Origin: Streptomyces sp. 840.1
GTDB taxonomy: Bacteria; Actinomycetota; Actinomycetes; Streptomycetales; Streptomycetaceae
NCBI RefSeq assembly: GCF_003751445.1
Contig: NZ_RJUU01000002.1
Location: forward strand, 1,302,001 to 1,366,000
Length of the DNA stretch: 64,000 nt
Direction: 5' to 3'
Part shown: positions 1 to 8,879 of the stretch, piece after piece
Position numbering within the stretch: the stretch's first letter is position 1
How the letters are laid out: each line of letters begins with the position of its first letter
Program-made: the position numbers and the translations under genes
The notes under the pieces: generated by a model
Seen by the model: only the letters and a program-made list of their open reading frames with translations
Told to the model about the DNA's origin: nothing
Database searches by the model: none

Positions 1-1
1 C

Positions 2-457
2 GCCTACCACATGACCGGGCTGACCCCGGAGGGCCTGGAGATGGCCGAGGCCATCAACCGGGCGCTCGGCCACGCCAGGATCGACGCGTCGGACATCGAC
101 TACGTCAACGCGCACGGCTCGGGCACCAAGCAGAACGACCGGCACGAGACCGCCGCCGTGAAGCGGGCCCTCGGCGCGCACGCCCACGACGTGCCGATGA
201 GCTCCATCAAGTCGATGGTCGGCCACTCGCTCGGAGCGATCGGGGCGATAGAGATCGCGGCCTGCGTACTCGCGCTGGTCCACCAGACGGTCCCGCCGAC
301 GGCCAACTACGAGTCGCCGGACCCCGAGTGCGACCTCGACTACGTGCCGCGTACCGCACGTCCGCTGAAGCTGCGCAGTGTTCTCTCGGTCGGCAGTGGC
401 TTCGGCGGCTTCCAGTCCGCTGTCGCCCTGACCAGAACCGGTGGGAGGACATCATGA
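2..457 (+). CDS. Type II PKS ketosynthase alpha, C-terminal part (5' truncated by window)
   Basis: This is the C-terminal ~150 residues of KS-alpha, the condensing subunit of an aromatic polyketide synthase. The frame is open to the left edge, so the true start lies outside the window. Both catalytic histidine motifs of the thiolase fold are visible: HGSGTKQND and the later SIKSMVGHS. The active-site cysteine would lie upstream, out of view. The stop TGA overlaps the ATG of the next gene (ATGA), the usual translational coupling of KS-alpha with KS-beta. The order KS-alpha, KS-beta, ACP, single-domain aromatase, ~110-residue cyclase is that of whiE ORFIII-VII, so a grey spore pigment is inferred rather than an antibiotic. 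Other aromatic PKS clusters remain possible. Confidence 0.93.
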   Translation, partial: AYHMTGLTPEGLEMAEAINRALGHARIDASDIDYVNAHGSGTKQNDRHETAAVKRALGAHAHDVPMSSIKSMVGHSLGAIGAIEIAACVLALVHQTVPPTANYESPDPECDLDYVPRTARPLKLRSVLSVGSGFGGFQSAVALTRTGGRTS

Positions 458-1704
458 GTACCGACAAGTCCCTGCGCACCGTCGTGACCGGCATCGGCGT
501 CGTCGCCCCCAACGGCACGAGCACCGAAGCCTTCTGGAAGCGGACGCAGGAGGGTATGAGCGTCCTGGGCCGGGTCACCCGCGAAGGGTGCGAGGAGCTC
601 CCGCTCCGTGTGGCCGGCGAGGTCCGGGGCTTCGACCCGGTCAGCCTCATCGAGGAGCGCTACCTCGTCCAGACCGACCGGTTCACGCACTTCGCGATGG
701 CCGCGGCGGACATGGCCCTGGACGACGCCCGGCTGGGGCGCGCCGACTACGAGGACAAGCCGTTCAGCGTGGGCGTGGTGACGGCTGCCGGGTCCGGCGG
801 CGGCGAGTTCGGCCAGCGCGAGCTGCAACGGCTGTGGGGCCAGGGCTCCAAGTACGTCGGCCCCTACCAGTCCATCGCCTGGTTCTACGCCGCGAGCACC
901 GGCCAGATCTCCATCCGGGGCGGCTTCAAGGGGCCGTGTGCGGTGGTGGCCAGCGACGAGGCCGGCGGCCTGGACGCCCTGGCCCACGCCGCCAGGTCCG
1001 TCCGGCGCGGCACCGACGCGGTGGTGGTCGGCGCGGCGGAGGCACCGCTCGCGCCGTACTCCGTCGTCTGCCAGCTCGGCTACCGGGACCTGAGCGCGTG
1101 CGAGGACCCGACCCGGGCCTACCGCCCGTTCACCTCGGACGCCTGCGGATTCGTGCCCGCCGAGGGCGGCGCGATGTTCGTGGTCGAGGAGGAGAACGCC
1201 GCCCGGGAGCGCGGTGCCCGGGTCAGGGCCGAGATCGCCGGTCACGCCGCCACCTTCACCACCGCGATGCGCTGGGAGGAGTCCCGCGAGGGCCTCGCCC
1301 ACGCCATCGAGGGGGCGCTGCGGGAGGCCGGCTGCGCGCCCGAGGAGATCGACGTGGTCTTCGCGGACGCCCTCGGGGTCCCGGCCGCCGACCGGGCCGA
1401 GGCGCTGGCACTGGCCGACGCGCTCGGCGCGCACGGCGGGCGGGTGCCGGTGACGGCGCCCAAGACCGGCACCGGGCGGGCGTACTGCGGTGCCCCCGTG
1501 CTGGACGCGGCCGCCGCCGTACTCGCCATGGAGAACGGCCTGGTCCCGCCCACGCCCAACGTGTTCGAGGTGTGCCACGACCTCGACCTCGTCACCGGAC
1601 GGGCCCGTCCCGCGGAACTGCGGACCGCGCTCGTGCTCAGCCGCGGCCTCATGGGCTCCAACGCGGCGATGGTGCTGCGCCGGCCCGCCGGCCGCGGCGC
1701 GTGA
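454..1704 (+). CDS. Type II PKS ketosynthase beta (chain length factor)
   Basis: This 416-residue chain-length factor pairs with KS-alpha to set polyketide length. The start is the ATG overlapping the KS-alpha stop, preceded by GGGAGGAC. The KS fold is intact, but the cysteine position is not cysteine: around residue 169 the sequence reads SDEAGGLD, where most antibiotic-type chain length factors have EQAGG. The decarboxylase-associated Gln is therefore replaced by Glu169. I recall Glu at this position in spore-pigment KS-beta proteins, which would fit whiE, but I cannot verify that here. The gene runs into the ACP gene after 38 bp with a GAGAAGGAG ribosome site, so it is part of one operon. 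Confidence 0.95.
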   Translation: MSTDKSLRTVVTGIGVVAPNGTSTEAFWKRTQEGMSVLGRVTREGCEELPLRVAGEVRGFDPVSLIEERYLVQTDRFTHFAMAAADMALDDARLGRADYEDKPFSVGVVTAAGSGGGEFGQRELQRLWGQGSKYVGPYQSIAWFYAASTGQISIRGGFKGPCAVVASDEAGGLDALAHAARSVRRGTDAVVVGAAEAPLAPYSVVCQLGYRDLSACEDPTRAYRPFTSDACGFVPAEGGAMFVVEEENAARERGARVRAEIAGHAATFTTAMRWEESREGLAHAIEGALREAGCAPEEIDVVFADALGVPAADRAEALALADALGAHGGRVPVTAPKTGTGRAYCGAPVLDAAAAVLAMENGLVPPTPNVFEVCHDLDLVTGRARPAELRTALVLSRGLMGSNAAMVLRRPAGRGA

Positions 1705-1742
1705 GAGCCCACCGATACCCCTCGTGAGAAGGAGAGCCCCTC

Positions 1743-2481
<739 letters not shown>

Positions 2482-2556
2482 CGTCCCGTCCGCCGACGGT
2501 CCGGCCACCCGGCCCCGCGCCGGGTACCGGGCCGGGTACCAGAAAGGCACCACCCG

Positions 2557-2889
2557 ATGCACCACGCACTGATCGTCGCCCGGATGGCACCGGGGTCGGC
2601 GCCGGACATCGCCGAACTCTTCGCCGCCTCCGACAGCAGCGAGCTGCCGCACCTGGTCGGCGTCACCCGGCGCAAGCTCTTCCAGTTCGGCGACGTCTAC
2701 CTGCACATGATCGAGTCCGAGCGGCCGCCCGGCCCGGAGATCGCCAAGGTGACCGAGCACCCGGCGTTCAAGGACATCAGCGACCGGCTCACCGCCTTCG
2801 TCAGCCCGTACGACCCGCAGACCTGGCGGGGCCCCAAGGACGCGATGGCCCACGAGTTCTACCGCTGGGAGAGCGGCGCCTCCGCCTGA
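2557..2889 (+). CDS. TcmI-family polyketide cyclase
   Basis: This 110-residue protein is of the TcmI/WhiE ORFVII type (dimeric ferredoxin-like fold), which closes later rings of the polyketide. It starts at ATG after a GAAAGG ribosome site. The sequence is compact and soluble, with no signal peptide, and of normal family length. It is the last gene of the rightward PKS operon, and a long perfect hairpin follows six bases after the stop. The usual whiE ORFVIII hydroxylase is not seen here; a methyltransferase gene converges instead. Confidence 0.9.
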   Translation: MHHALIVARMAPGSAPDIAELFAASDSSELPHLVGVTRRKLFQFGDVYLHMIESERPPGPEIAKVTEHPAFKDISDRLTAFVSPYDPQTWRGPKDAMAHEFYRWESGASA

Positions 2890-2894
2890 CGACG

Positions 2895-2942
2895 GCGAAT
2901 CGCCCCGGGCCCGGCCGCAAGGCCGGGCCCGGGGCGATTCGC
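2895..2942. terminator. Bidirectional hairpin terminator between PKS operon and O-methyltransferase
   Basis: A perfect 22-bp inverted repeat (2895-2916 with 2921-2942) encloses a GCAA tetraloop. It lies six bases after the cyclase stop and 36 bases from the stop of the convergent methyltransferase gene. There is no U-tract, which is common for Streptomyces terminators. Confidence 0.85.
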
Positions 2943-2977
2943 GTGCTGCCCGGGGGTGTGCTCCCGGAGCGGCGGAA

Positions 2978-4045
2978 TCAGTCCGGGACCACGCATTCGA
3001 AGGCGTGGAGGTAGGGGTTGACCTGCCGGATCTCCCCGATGAGCAGACCCGCATCGGACAGCCGGTCCACCAGACTCTGCCGGGTGTGCTTGGCACCGCC
3101 GACGTTCAGCAGGAGAAGCAGGTCCATGGCGGTGGTGAACCGCATCGACGGCGTGTCGTCCACGAGGTTCTCGATGACGACGACCCGGGCCCCGGGACGC
3201 GCCGCCGCGACGACGCTGCGCAACGCCCGGCGGGTGCTGTCGTCGTCCCACTCCAGGATGTTCTTGATGATGTAGAGGTCGGCCGCCACCGGGATGCCCT
3301 CACGGCAGTCCCCGGCCACGATGGCCGCCCGGCCGGCCAGCTGACCGCCGTCCCGCAGGCGTTCGTCGGCCCGTGCCACCACACCGGGCAGATCCATCAG
3401 GGTGCCGCTCACCGAGGGGTGCTTCTCCAGCAGGCTCGCCAGTACGTGCCCCTGGCCGCCGCCGATGTCGGCGACCACGGACACCCCGGTGAGGTCGAGG
3501 AGGGCCGCGACGTCCAGCGCGGACTGCACGCTGGACGTGGTCATGGCCCGGTTGAACACTTGGGCCGACTCGTGGGCGTTCTGGTGGAGGTAGTCGAAGA
3601 ACTCCTTGCCGTGCACGTCCTCGAAGACATTGCGCCCCGAGCGCACCGCGTCGTCCAGGCGCGGCCAGACCTCCCAGGTCCAGGGCTCGGTGCACCAGAG
3701 CGAGATGTAGCGGAGGCTGTTCGGGTCGTCCTCGCGCAGCAGCCGTGACATCTCGGTGTGGGCGAACGTGCCGTCCGGGGTCTCGGTGAAGACGCCGTAG
3801 CAGGACAGGGCGCGCAGCAGGCGCTCCATCGGTGCCGGCTCGGTCTTCACCGCCGCGGCCAGCTCGGCCGCGGTGGCCGGCGTCTCGCCCAGCGCGTCGG
3901 CGACACCGAGCCGGCAGGCGGCACGCACCGCGGCGGCGCAGGCGGCACCGAACACGATCTCGCGCAGTCGCATCGCGGGCTGCGGGGCGGCCGAGGGCGG
4001 GTCGGGAGCGGTGGCGGGGGTGGGGGTGGTACTCACGGTGGTCAT
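2978..4045 (-). CDS. SAM-dependent O-methyltransferase (plant/hydroxyindole OMT type)
   Basis: This 355-residue methyltransferase has an N-terminal winged-helix dimerisation domain (about 25-110) and a C-terminal Rossmann domain with the SAM motif DIGGGQG at about 193-199, followed by the acidic LPGVV region. These enzymes methylate phenolic hydroxyls of aromatic polyketides. The ATG at 4045 is preferred because GAGGAGAAG precedes it; an upstream ATG at 4087 would overlap the neighbouring gene. It converges on the spore-pigment-type PKS operon, so pigment tailoring is a reasonable inference. It lies 35 bp downstream of the beta-helix gene on the same strand and may be co-transcribed with it. 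Confidence 0.87.
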   Translation of the reverse strand: MTTVSTTPTPATAPDPPSAAPQPAMRLREIVFGAACAAAVRAACRLGVADALGETPATAAELAAAVKTEPAPMERLLRALSCYGVFTETPDGTFAHTEMSRLLREDDPNSLRYISLWCTEPWTWEVWPRLDDAVRSGRNVFEDVHGKEFFDYLHQNAHESAQVFNRAMTTSSVQSALDVAALLDLTGVSVVADIGGGQGHVLASLLEKHPSVSGTLMDLPGVVARADERLRDGGQLAGRAAIVAGDCREGIPVAADLYIIKNILEWDDDSTRRALRSVVAAARPGARVVVIENLVDDTPSMRFTTAMDLLLLLNVGGAKHTRQSLVDRLSDAGLLIGEIRQVNPYLHAFECVVPD

Positions 4046-4080
4046 GCCGTCTCGCTTCTCCTCGTACGGGGGCGCACCGG

Positions 4081-5154
4081 TCAGCACATTCCGGCCGGTG
4101 CGGACGTCGTGCAGACATTGCCGGTGAAGTCGTTGCCCGTGCCGGTGTCCTCGTTGGCCAGGTCGGCCGGCCGGTTGCCCGTGACCACGTTGCCGGTGAT
4201 GGTGTTGTCGGTGTTCTTCGCTCCGACGAAGCTCTTGAACAGCACGACGCCGCCCGAGAGCGGTGTGGCACCCACGTTGTCCCGGATCACGTTGGAGCGC
4301 ACCTGGGTGGTCTCGGTGCCGGTGAGGACGATGCCGGAGCCCTGGAGCGCGGGCAGCCGGTCGGTGGCGGCGCAGAACTTGTTGTTCCCGGTGATCCGGT
4401 TGGACCGGATGGTCATGGCGCCGGCCTTCGGCGTTCCCTCGTCGCCGACGACGAACACGCCGGTGCAGTTGGCGGTGAGGGTGTTGTCGTGGACGAGCAG
4501 GTTCCGCACGCGGCGTGCGGTGAACCCGATCCGGTTGTCGGTGAGTGTGTTGCCCCGGACACGGGTGCCCCGGGTGTCGGTCGCGCCGCCCTCCTCGTCG
4601 ACGCTGTTGGCGACGAAGATGCCCGCGTCGCCGTTGGCGCGGGCGGTGTTGTCACGGAGGTCGGAGCGGGTGGAGCGCTGCTCGGCGATGCCCCAGGTGC
4701 CGTTGGACCGGGCGGCCACGTCCCGGACCTCCAGCCGGTCCGTCCAGGACGCCCAGACGCCGTTCCTGGCGAACCCGGTGACCGCGAGGGACCGGACGGA
4801 CACGCCGTCCACGGTGTGCTGGGCCGTGCCCAGGACGCAGACGCCGTTGCCGGCCTTCGCGCACGCGTTGTCCGGCTGCGCGCGCCCGGTGCCCGGCACG
4901 ATGACCGTACGGTCCCCGGAGCCGCGCAGGGTCAGGCCCGGCGTGCTGATCAGCACGCTCTCGCGGTAGGTGCCTGGCCGGACGACGATGGTGTCACCCG
5001 GCCGTGCGGCGTCCACGGCGGCCTGGATCGACTGGCCCGGATACACCACACGGCCGCCGGCCGCAGCGGCCGAGGCCGTCGGCACGGCCGCGCCCAGTCC
5101 GGCGGCCGAGACGGCTGCGATGCTCACGAGGCATGTGAAGTGTCGTTTCCTCAT
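4081..5154 (-). CDS. Secreted right-handed parallel beta-helix protein
   Basis: This 357-residue protein has a Sec signal peptide (MRKRH, hydrophobic core, cleavage near TASA-AAAG). The opening YPGQSIQAAVDAARPGDTIVV is typical of pectate-lyase-like and NosD-like beta-helix proteins. After it come many short N-x-I/V-x-x-N turns such as NTITGN and NRITGNNK, each one coil of a right-handed helix. No catalytic residues of a named polysaccharide lyase family can be assigned by eye, so the substrate is unknown. It lies directly upstream of the O-methyltransferase gene on the same strand; the functional link is unclear. The ribosome site before ATG 5154 is weak. Confidence 0.82.
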   Translation of the reverse strand: MRKRHFTCLVSIAAVSAAGLGAAVPTASAAAAGGRVVYPGQSIQAAVDAARPGDTIVVRPGTYRESVLISTPGLTLRGSGDRTVIVPGTGRAQPDNACAKAGNGVCVLGTAQHTVDGVSVRSLAVTGFARNGVWASWTDRLEVRDVAARSNGTWGIAEQRSTRSDLRDNTARANGDAGIFVANSVDEEGGATDTRGTRVRGNTLTDNRIGFTARRVRNLLVHDNTLTANCTGVFVVGDEGTPKAGAMTIRSNRITGNNKFCAATDRLPALQGSGIVLTGTETTQVRSNVIRDNVGATPLSGGVVLFKSFVGAKNTDNTITGNVVTGNRPADLANEDTGTGNDFTGNVCTTSAPAGMC

Positions 5155-5314
5155 GAGCCGACGCTATGGGCGATCACCCCCCGATGCCACGCAGGGTGAG
5201 CGGTTGGGCACCGGACGTGCCCGAATGGCTTACGCGGTGCCCCGCGGGCCGTGTCCGCCGCGCACGCGGGGCCGCGCACTCGGGTGATACGGGCGCTCGT
5301 CCACCGCTCCCGGC

Positions 5315-6943
5315 TCAGGCCTCGGCCGGGCCTGCGGGGGCGACGACCGAGCGCGCCCAGCGGTAGTCCGCCTTGCCGCTCGGGGAGCGCCGGATCTGCG
5401 GGGCGATCACCAGGTGCCGGGGGATCTTGTAGCCGGCCAGCCGGGTCCGGCAGTGCGCCTGGACGTCGTCGAGCGAGGGGGTGTCGGCGCCTTCGCGCAG
5501 CTGCACCACGGCGGCGACCTGGCTGCCCCAGCGTGCGTCGGGCGCGCCGGCGACCAGCGCGTCGTACACGTCCGGATGGGCCTTGAGTGCCTGCTCGACC
5601 TCCTCGGGATACACCTTCTCGCCCCCGGTGTTGATGCACTGAGACCCCCGCCCGAGCACGGTCACGATGCCCTCGGCGTCGACCGTGGCCATGTCCCCGA
5701 GCAGCACCCACCGCTCCTCGCCCTTGCGGAAGAACGTCTCGGCCGTCTTGCGCGGGTCGTTGTAGTAGCCGAGCGGTACGTGACCGCGCTGGGCTATCCG
5801 CCCCGGCACGCCCGGCGCCGCGAGCTCGAAGGTTGCCGGATCGACCACCGCGGTACGGGAGTTCATCCGCAGCCGGAAGCCGTTCTTCGGCCCGGAGTCG
5901 GCCGTCGCGGTGCCGTTGAAGCCGGACTCCGACGAGCCGAAGTTGTTCAGCAGCATCACGTTGGGCACCAGTGCCTGGAACTCCGCCCGCACCGAGTCGG
6001 ACATCACGGCGCCCGAGCTGGAGACGGAGAACATCGACGAGCAGTCGGTGCCCTTCAGGGGTCCCTTCAGGGCGTCGATCAGCGGCCGCAGCATCGCGTC
6101 GCCGACCAGCGACACGCTGGTGACCTTCTCCCGCTCGATCGTGCGAAGGACCTCGTGCGGCACGAACTTGCGGTGCAGCACGACCCGCTGCCCGAAGTTG
6201 AAGCCGATGAACGCCGTGAGCGTCGAGGTGCCGTGCATCAGCGGGGGAGTGGGGAAGAAGGTGATGCCCTCCCCGCCCGCCGCGACCCGCTCGGCCAGCT
6301 CCTGCGGGGTCTTCACCGCCTCACCGGTCGGCGCGCCGCCGCCGAGGCCGGAGAAGAAGAGGTCCTCCTGGCGCCACATCACGCCCTTGGGCATGCCCGT
6401 GGTGCCGCCCGTGTAGATGATGAACTGGTCGTCGGGCGAGCGGGGGGCGAAGCCGCGCCCCGGATCCCCCTCGGCCTCGGCCGCCGCGAAGGCGACGGCG
6501 TCCGGACCCGCGACCCCCTGTTCGGACGCTCCCACCCGGATGAGATGGCGGAGCTCGGGCGCCTGCGGCGCGGCCGCCGCGACGCGCTCGTCGAACTCGG
6601 CGTCGAAGACGAGTGCCGCCAGGTCCGCGTCCCGGTAGAGGTAGACCAGTTCCTCCTCCACGTAGCGGTAGTTGACGTTGACCGGGACGATGCGGGCCTT
6701 CAGGCAGGCCAGGACCGTCTGGAGGTACTCGACGCCGTTGTACAGGTGCAGCCCCAGGTGCTCGCCGGGGGCGATGCCGGCCTCGGTCAGATGATGGGCG
6801 ACGCGGTTCGCCGCCGCGTCGAGCTCCGCGTAGGTGAGCCGGCGCTCGGCGCCCGTCCCCGGGTGGTCGAGGTAGACGAGCGCCTCGCGTTCCGGGACAG
6901 CGTCCACGACCGATTCGAACAGGTCGGCAAGGTTGTACTCCAC
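5315..6943 (-). CDS. Acyl-CoA synthetase (FadD-type, resembles steroid side-chain ligase FadD19)
   Basis: This 542-residue AMP-forming ligase activates a carboxylic acid to its CoA thioester through an acyl-adenylate. The AMP-binding P-loop YTGGTTGMPKG is at 177-187, the TGD-like hinge region reads LLGDMA, and the C-terminal catalytic lysine sits in SPSGKADYR near residue 524. It is divergent from a gene set whose order (echA, double DUF35, ltp, ltp) mirrors fadD19-echA19-Rv3521-ltp4-ltp3 of Mycobacterium tuberculosis, and the length is close to FadD19 (about 548). A steroid C24/C26-acid ligase role is inferred from context; a generic fatty-acid ligase is the alternative. Confidence 0.88.
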   Translation of the reverse strand: MEYNLADLFESVVDAVPEREALVYLDHPGTGAERRLTYAELDAAANRVAHHLTEAGIAPGEHLGLHLYNGVEYLQTVLACLKARIVPVNVNYRYVEEELVYLYRDADLAALVFDAEFDERVAAAAPQAPELRHLIRVGASEQGVAGPDAVAFAAAEAEGDPGRGFAPRSPDDQFIIYTGGTTGMPKGVMWRQEDLFFSGLGGGAPTGEAVKTPQELAERVAAGGEGITFFPTPPLMHGTSTLTAFIGFNFGQRVVLHRKFVPHEVLRTIEREKVTSVSLVGDAMLRPLIDALKGPLKGTDCSSMFSVSSSGAVMSDSVRAEFQALVPNVMLLNNFGSSESGFNGTATADSGPKNGFRLRMNSRTAVVDPATFELAAPGVPGRIAQRGHVPLGYYNDPRKTAETFFRKGEERWVLLGDMATVDAEGIVTVLGRGSQCINTGGEKVYPEEVEQALKAHPDVYDALVAGAPDARWGSQVAAVVQLREGADTPSLDDVQAHCRTRLAGYKIPRHLVIAPQIRRSPSGKADYRWARSVVAPAGPAEA

Positions 6944-7030
6944 CGTTCCTCCTGACCCCGGTTGCTGAGTGGCCCGGCGGTCATTAGAGCGCCGACCGGC
7001 ACAAGTGGGAAGGGGGCCCGGCGAAGAAAA

Positions 7031-7045
7031 CTGACTGACTGTCAG
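7031..7045. promoter_or_regulatory. Inverted repeat CTGAC-N5-GTCAG in the divergent ligase/hydratase promoter
   Basis: A 5-bp inverted repeat with a 5-bp spacer, flanked on both sides by A-runs, lies between the divergent acyl-CoA ligase (start 6943) and enoyl-CoA hydratase (start 7110) genes. It could be a second regulator site or part of the ligase promoter. The short arms make this tentative. Confidence 0.35.
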
Positions 7046-7073
7046 AAAACTATTGAACTGCCTCCCCGACTAC

Positions 7074-7087
7074 TGCAACCTGTTCTA
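7074..7087 (+). promoter_or_regulatory. KstR-like TetR operator (matches TNNAACNNGTTNNA)
   Basis: The 14 bases TGCAACCTGTTCTA match the published KstR consensus TNNAACNNGTTNNA at all fixed positions. The site lies 22 bases upstream of the enoyl-CoA hydratase ATG, inside the 166-bp divergent promoter. KstR is the TetR-family repressor of cholesterol catabolism in mycobacteria and rhodococci. No kstR gene is in the window, so the regulator would act in trans. Confidence 0.55.
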
Positions 7088-7109
7088 GCCTTACGACGGG
7101 AGACAGACC

Positions 7110-7910
7110 ATGGGCGGTACGGAACACCTCACCGTGCAGCGCGAAGGCGCCACACTGGTGCTCACCTTGAACAGGCCGGAAGCCAAGAACGCGCTCTCGC
7201 TGCCGATGCTGGTCGGCCTGTACGACGGCTGGCTGGCCGCCGACGCGGACGACGGGATCCGCTCCGTCGTCCTCACCGGCTCCGGCGGCTGCTTCTGCGC
7301 CGGCATGGACCTCAAGGCCCTCGCGGGCGGCTCCATGGACGGCGAGCAGTACCGGGACCGGATGAAGGCCGATCCCGATCTGCACTGGAAGGCCATGCTG
7401 CGTCACCACCGCCCCCGCAAACCGGTCATCGCCGCGGTCGAGGGCCACTGCGTGGCGGGCGGCACCGAGATCCTCCAGGGCACCGACATCCGCATCGCGG
7501 GGGAGAGCGCCACCTTCGGCCTCTTCGAGGTCAGGCGCGGGCTCTTCCCCATCGGCGGCTCCACCGTCCGGCTGCCCCGCCAGATCGCCCGGACCCACGC
7601 ACTGGAGATGCTGCTCACCGGCCGCCCGTACGACGCCCGCGAGGCGGCGGCGATCGGACTGATCGGCCGGGTCGTCCCCGACGGCACCGCGCTGGAAGCG
7701 GCCCTCGCGGTCGCCGAACAGATCAACGCCTGCGGCCCGCTCGCCGTCGAAGAGGTCAAGGCGTCGGTGTACGAGAGCGCCGAGATGACCGAGACCGACG
7801 GCCTGGCCGCCGAACTCAAGCGCGGCTGGCCGGTCTTCGCCACCGCCGACGCCAAGGAGGGCGCCCGCGCCTTCGCCGAGAAGCGCCCGCCCGTCTACCG
7901 GCGGGCCTAG
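7110..7910 (+). CDS. Enoyl-CoA hydratase/isomerase (crotonase family, EchA19-like)
   Basis: This 266-residue crotonase hydrates an enoyl-CoA. The oxyanion-hole motifs are present: GCFCAGMDLKAL (about 58-70) and the second loop around EGHCVAGGTE (about 110-120). A glutamate-bearing segment (FEVRRGLFP) follows, where crotonases place catalytic Glu residues. It starts at ATG after GGGAGACAG. It is the first gene of a tight rightward operon with DUF35 and two thiolase-type genes. The length (EchA19 is about 263) and the position opposite a FadD gene suggest a role in steroid side-chain beta-oxidation. Confidence 0.9.
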   Translation: MGGTEHLTVQREGATLVLTLNRPEAKNALSLPMLVGLYDGWLAADADDGIRSVVLTGSGGCFCAGMDLKALAGGSMDGEQYRDRMKADPDLHWKAMLRHHRPRKPVIAAVEGHCVAGGTEILQGTDIRIAGESATFGLFEVRRGLFPIGGSTVRLPRQIARTHALEMLLTGRPYDAREAAAIGLIGRVVPDGTALEAALAVAEQINACGPLAVEEVKASVYESAEMTETDGLAAELKRGWPVFATADAKEGARAFAEKRPPVYRRA

Positions 7911-7937
7911 GCCGTGTCCGTAGCCAAGGAGGCAACC

Positions 7938-8879
7938 GTGCCCGACGTCCTCAGCGCACCGCTGGTGGTCGAATTCCCCTTCACCCGCTCCCTCGGACCG
8001 GTCCAGAGCGCGTTCCTCACCGGACTGCGCGAACGCACCGTGCTGGGTGTGCGGACCGGCGACGGAAAGGTCCTGGTCCCACCCGTCGAGTACGACCCCG
8101 TCACCGCGGAGGAGATCCACGACCTGGTCGAGGTCGCCGCCACCGGCGCCGTCACCACCTGGGCCTGGAACCAGCACCCCCGCCGCGACCAGCCCCTGGA
8201 CACCCCCTTCGCCTGGGTGCTCGTCCGCCTCGACGGAGCCGACACCGCGCTCCTGCACGTCCTGGACGCACCCGGCCCCGAGGCCGTCCGCACCGGCATG
8301 CGCGTCCGCGTCCGCTGGGCCGAAGGCCGCACCGGAGCCATCACGGACATCGCCTGCTTCGAGCCGTTCGACAGCGAACCCGGCGAAACCTCCCCGCACG
8401 ACGGCAAGTTCGACGAGCCCGTCACCGGGATCGTCACCCCCGCCCGCCTCGACTACACCTACTCCCCGGGCCGCGCCCAGAGCGCCTACCTGGAAGCCCT
8501 GGCGGACCGGCGGGTCGTCGGCGAGCGCTGCCCGTCCTGCCGCAAGGTGTACGTACCACCGCGCGGCGCCTGCCCCACCTGCGGCGTCGCCACCGACGAA
8601 CGGGTCGAGGTCGGACCCCGCGGCACGGTCACCACCTACTGCGTCGTCAACATCAAGGCCAAGAACCTCGACATCGAGGTCCCCTACGTCTACGCGCACA
8701 TCGCCCTGGACGGCGCCGACCTCGCCCTGCACGCACGGATCGGCGGCATCCCCTACGACCAGGTGCGGATGGGCCTGCGCGTCGAACCCGTATGGACCGA
8801 GGGAAGCCGCCACCCCGACCACTACCGGCCGACCGGTGAACCGGACGCCGACTACGACGCGTACAAGGAGCTGGTCTAG
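7938..8879 (+). CDS. Tandem DUF35 OB-fold protein (acyl-CoA-associated, ltp partner)
   Basis: This 313-residue protein contains two DUF35 units. The C-terminal unit has a rubredoxin-like zinc ribbon (CPSC ... CPTC) followed by an OB fold. The N-terminal unit has the same layout (SLGPVQSAFLTGLRER) but has lost the cysteines. DUF35 proteins pair with thiolase-like lipid-transfer proteins; in actinobacteria the ChsH2/Ltp partnership makes a retro-aldolase of steroid side chains. The start GTG at 7938 is chosen because AAGGAGG lies seven bases upstream; a weaker in-frame GTG at 7914 exists. The stop TAG abuts the ATG of the next gene. The closest remembered counterpart is Rv3521 (303 residues). 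Confidence 0.85.
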   Translation: MPDVLSAPLVVEFPFTRSLGPVQSAFLTGLRERTVLGVRTGDGKVLVPPVEYDPVTAEEIHDLVEVAATGAVTTWAWNQHPRRDQPLDTPFAWVLVRLDGADTALLHVLDAPGPEAVRTGMRVRVRWAEGRTGAITDIACFEPFDSEPGETSPHDGKFDEPVTGIVTPARLDYTYSPGRAQSAYLEALADRRVVGERCPSCRKVYVPPRGACPTCGVATDERVEVGPRGTVTTYCVVNIKAKNLDIEVPYVYAHIALDGADLALHARIGGIPYDQVRMGLRVEPVWTEGSRHPDHYRPTGEPDADYDAYKELV

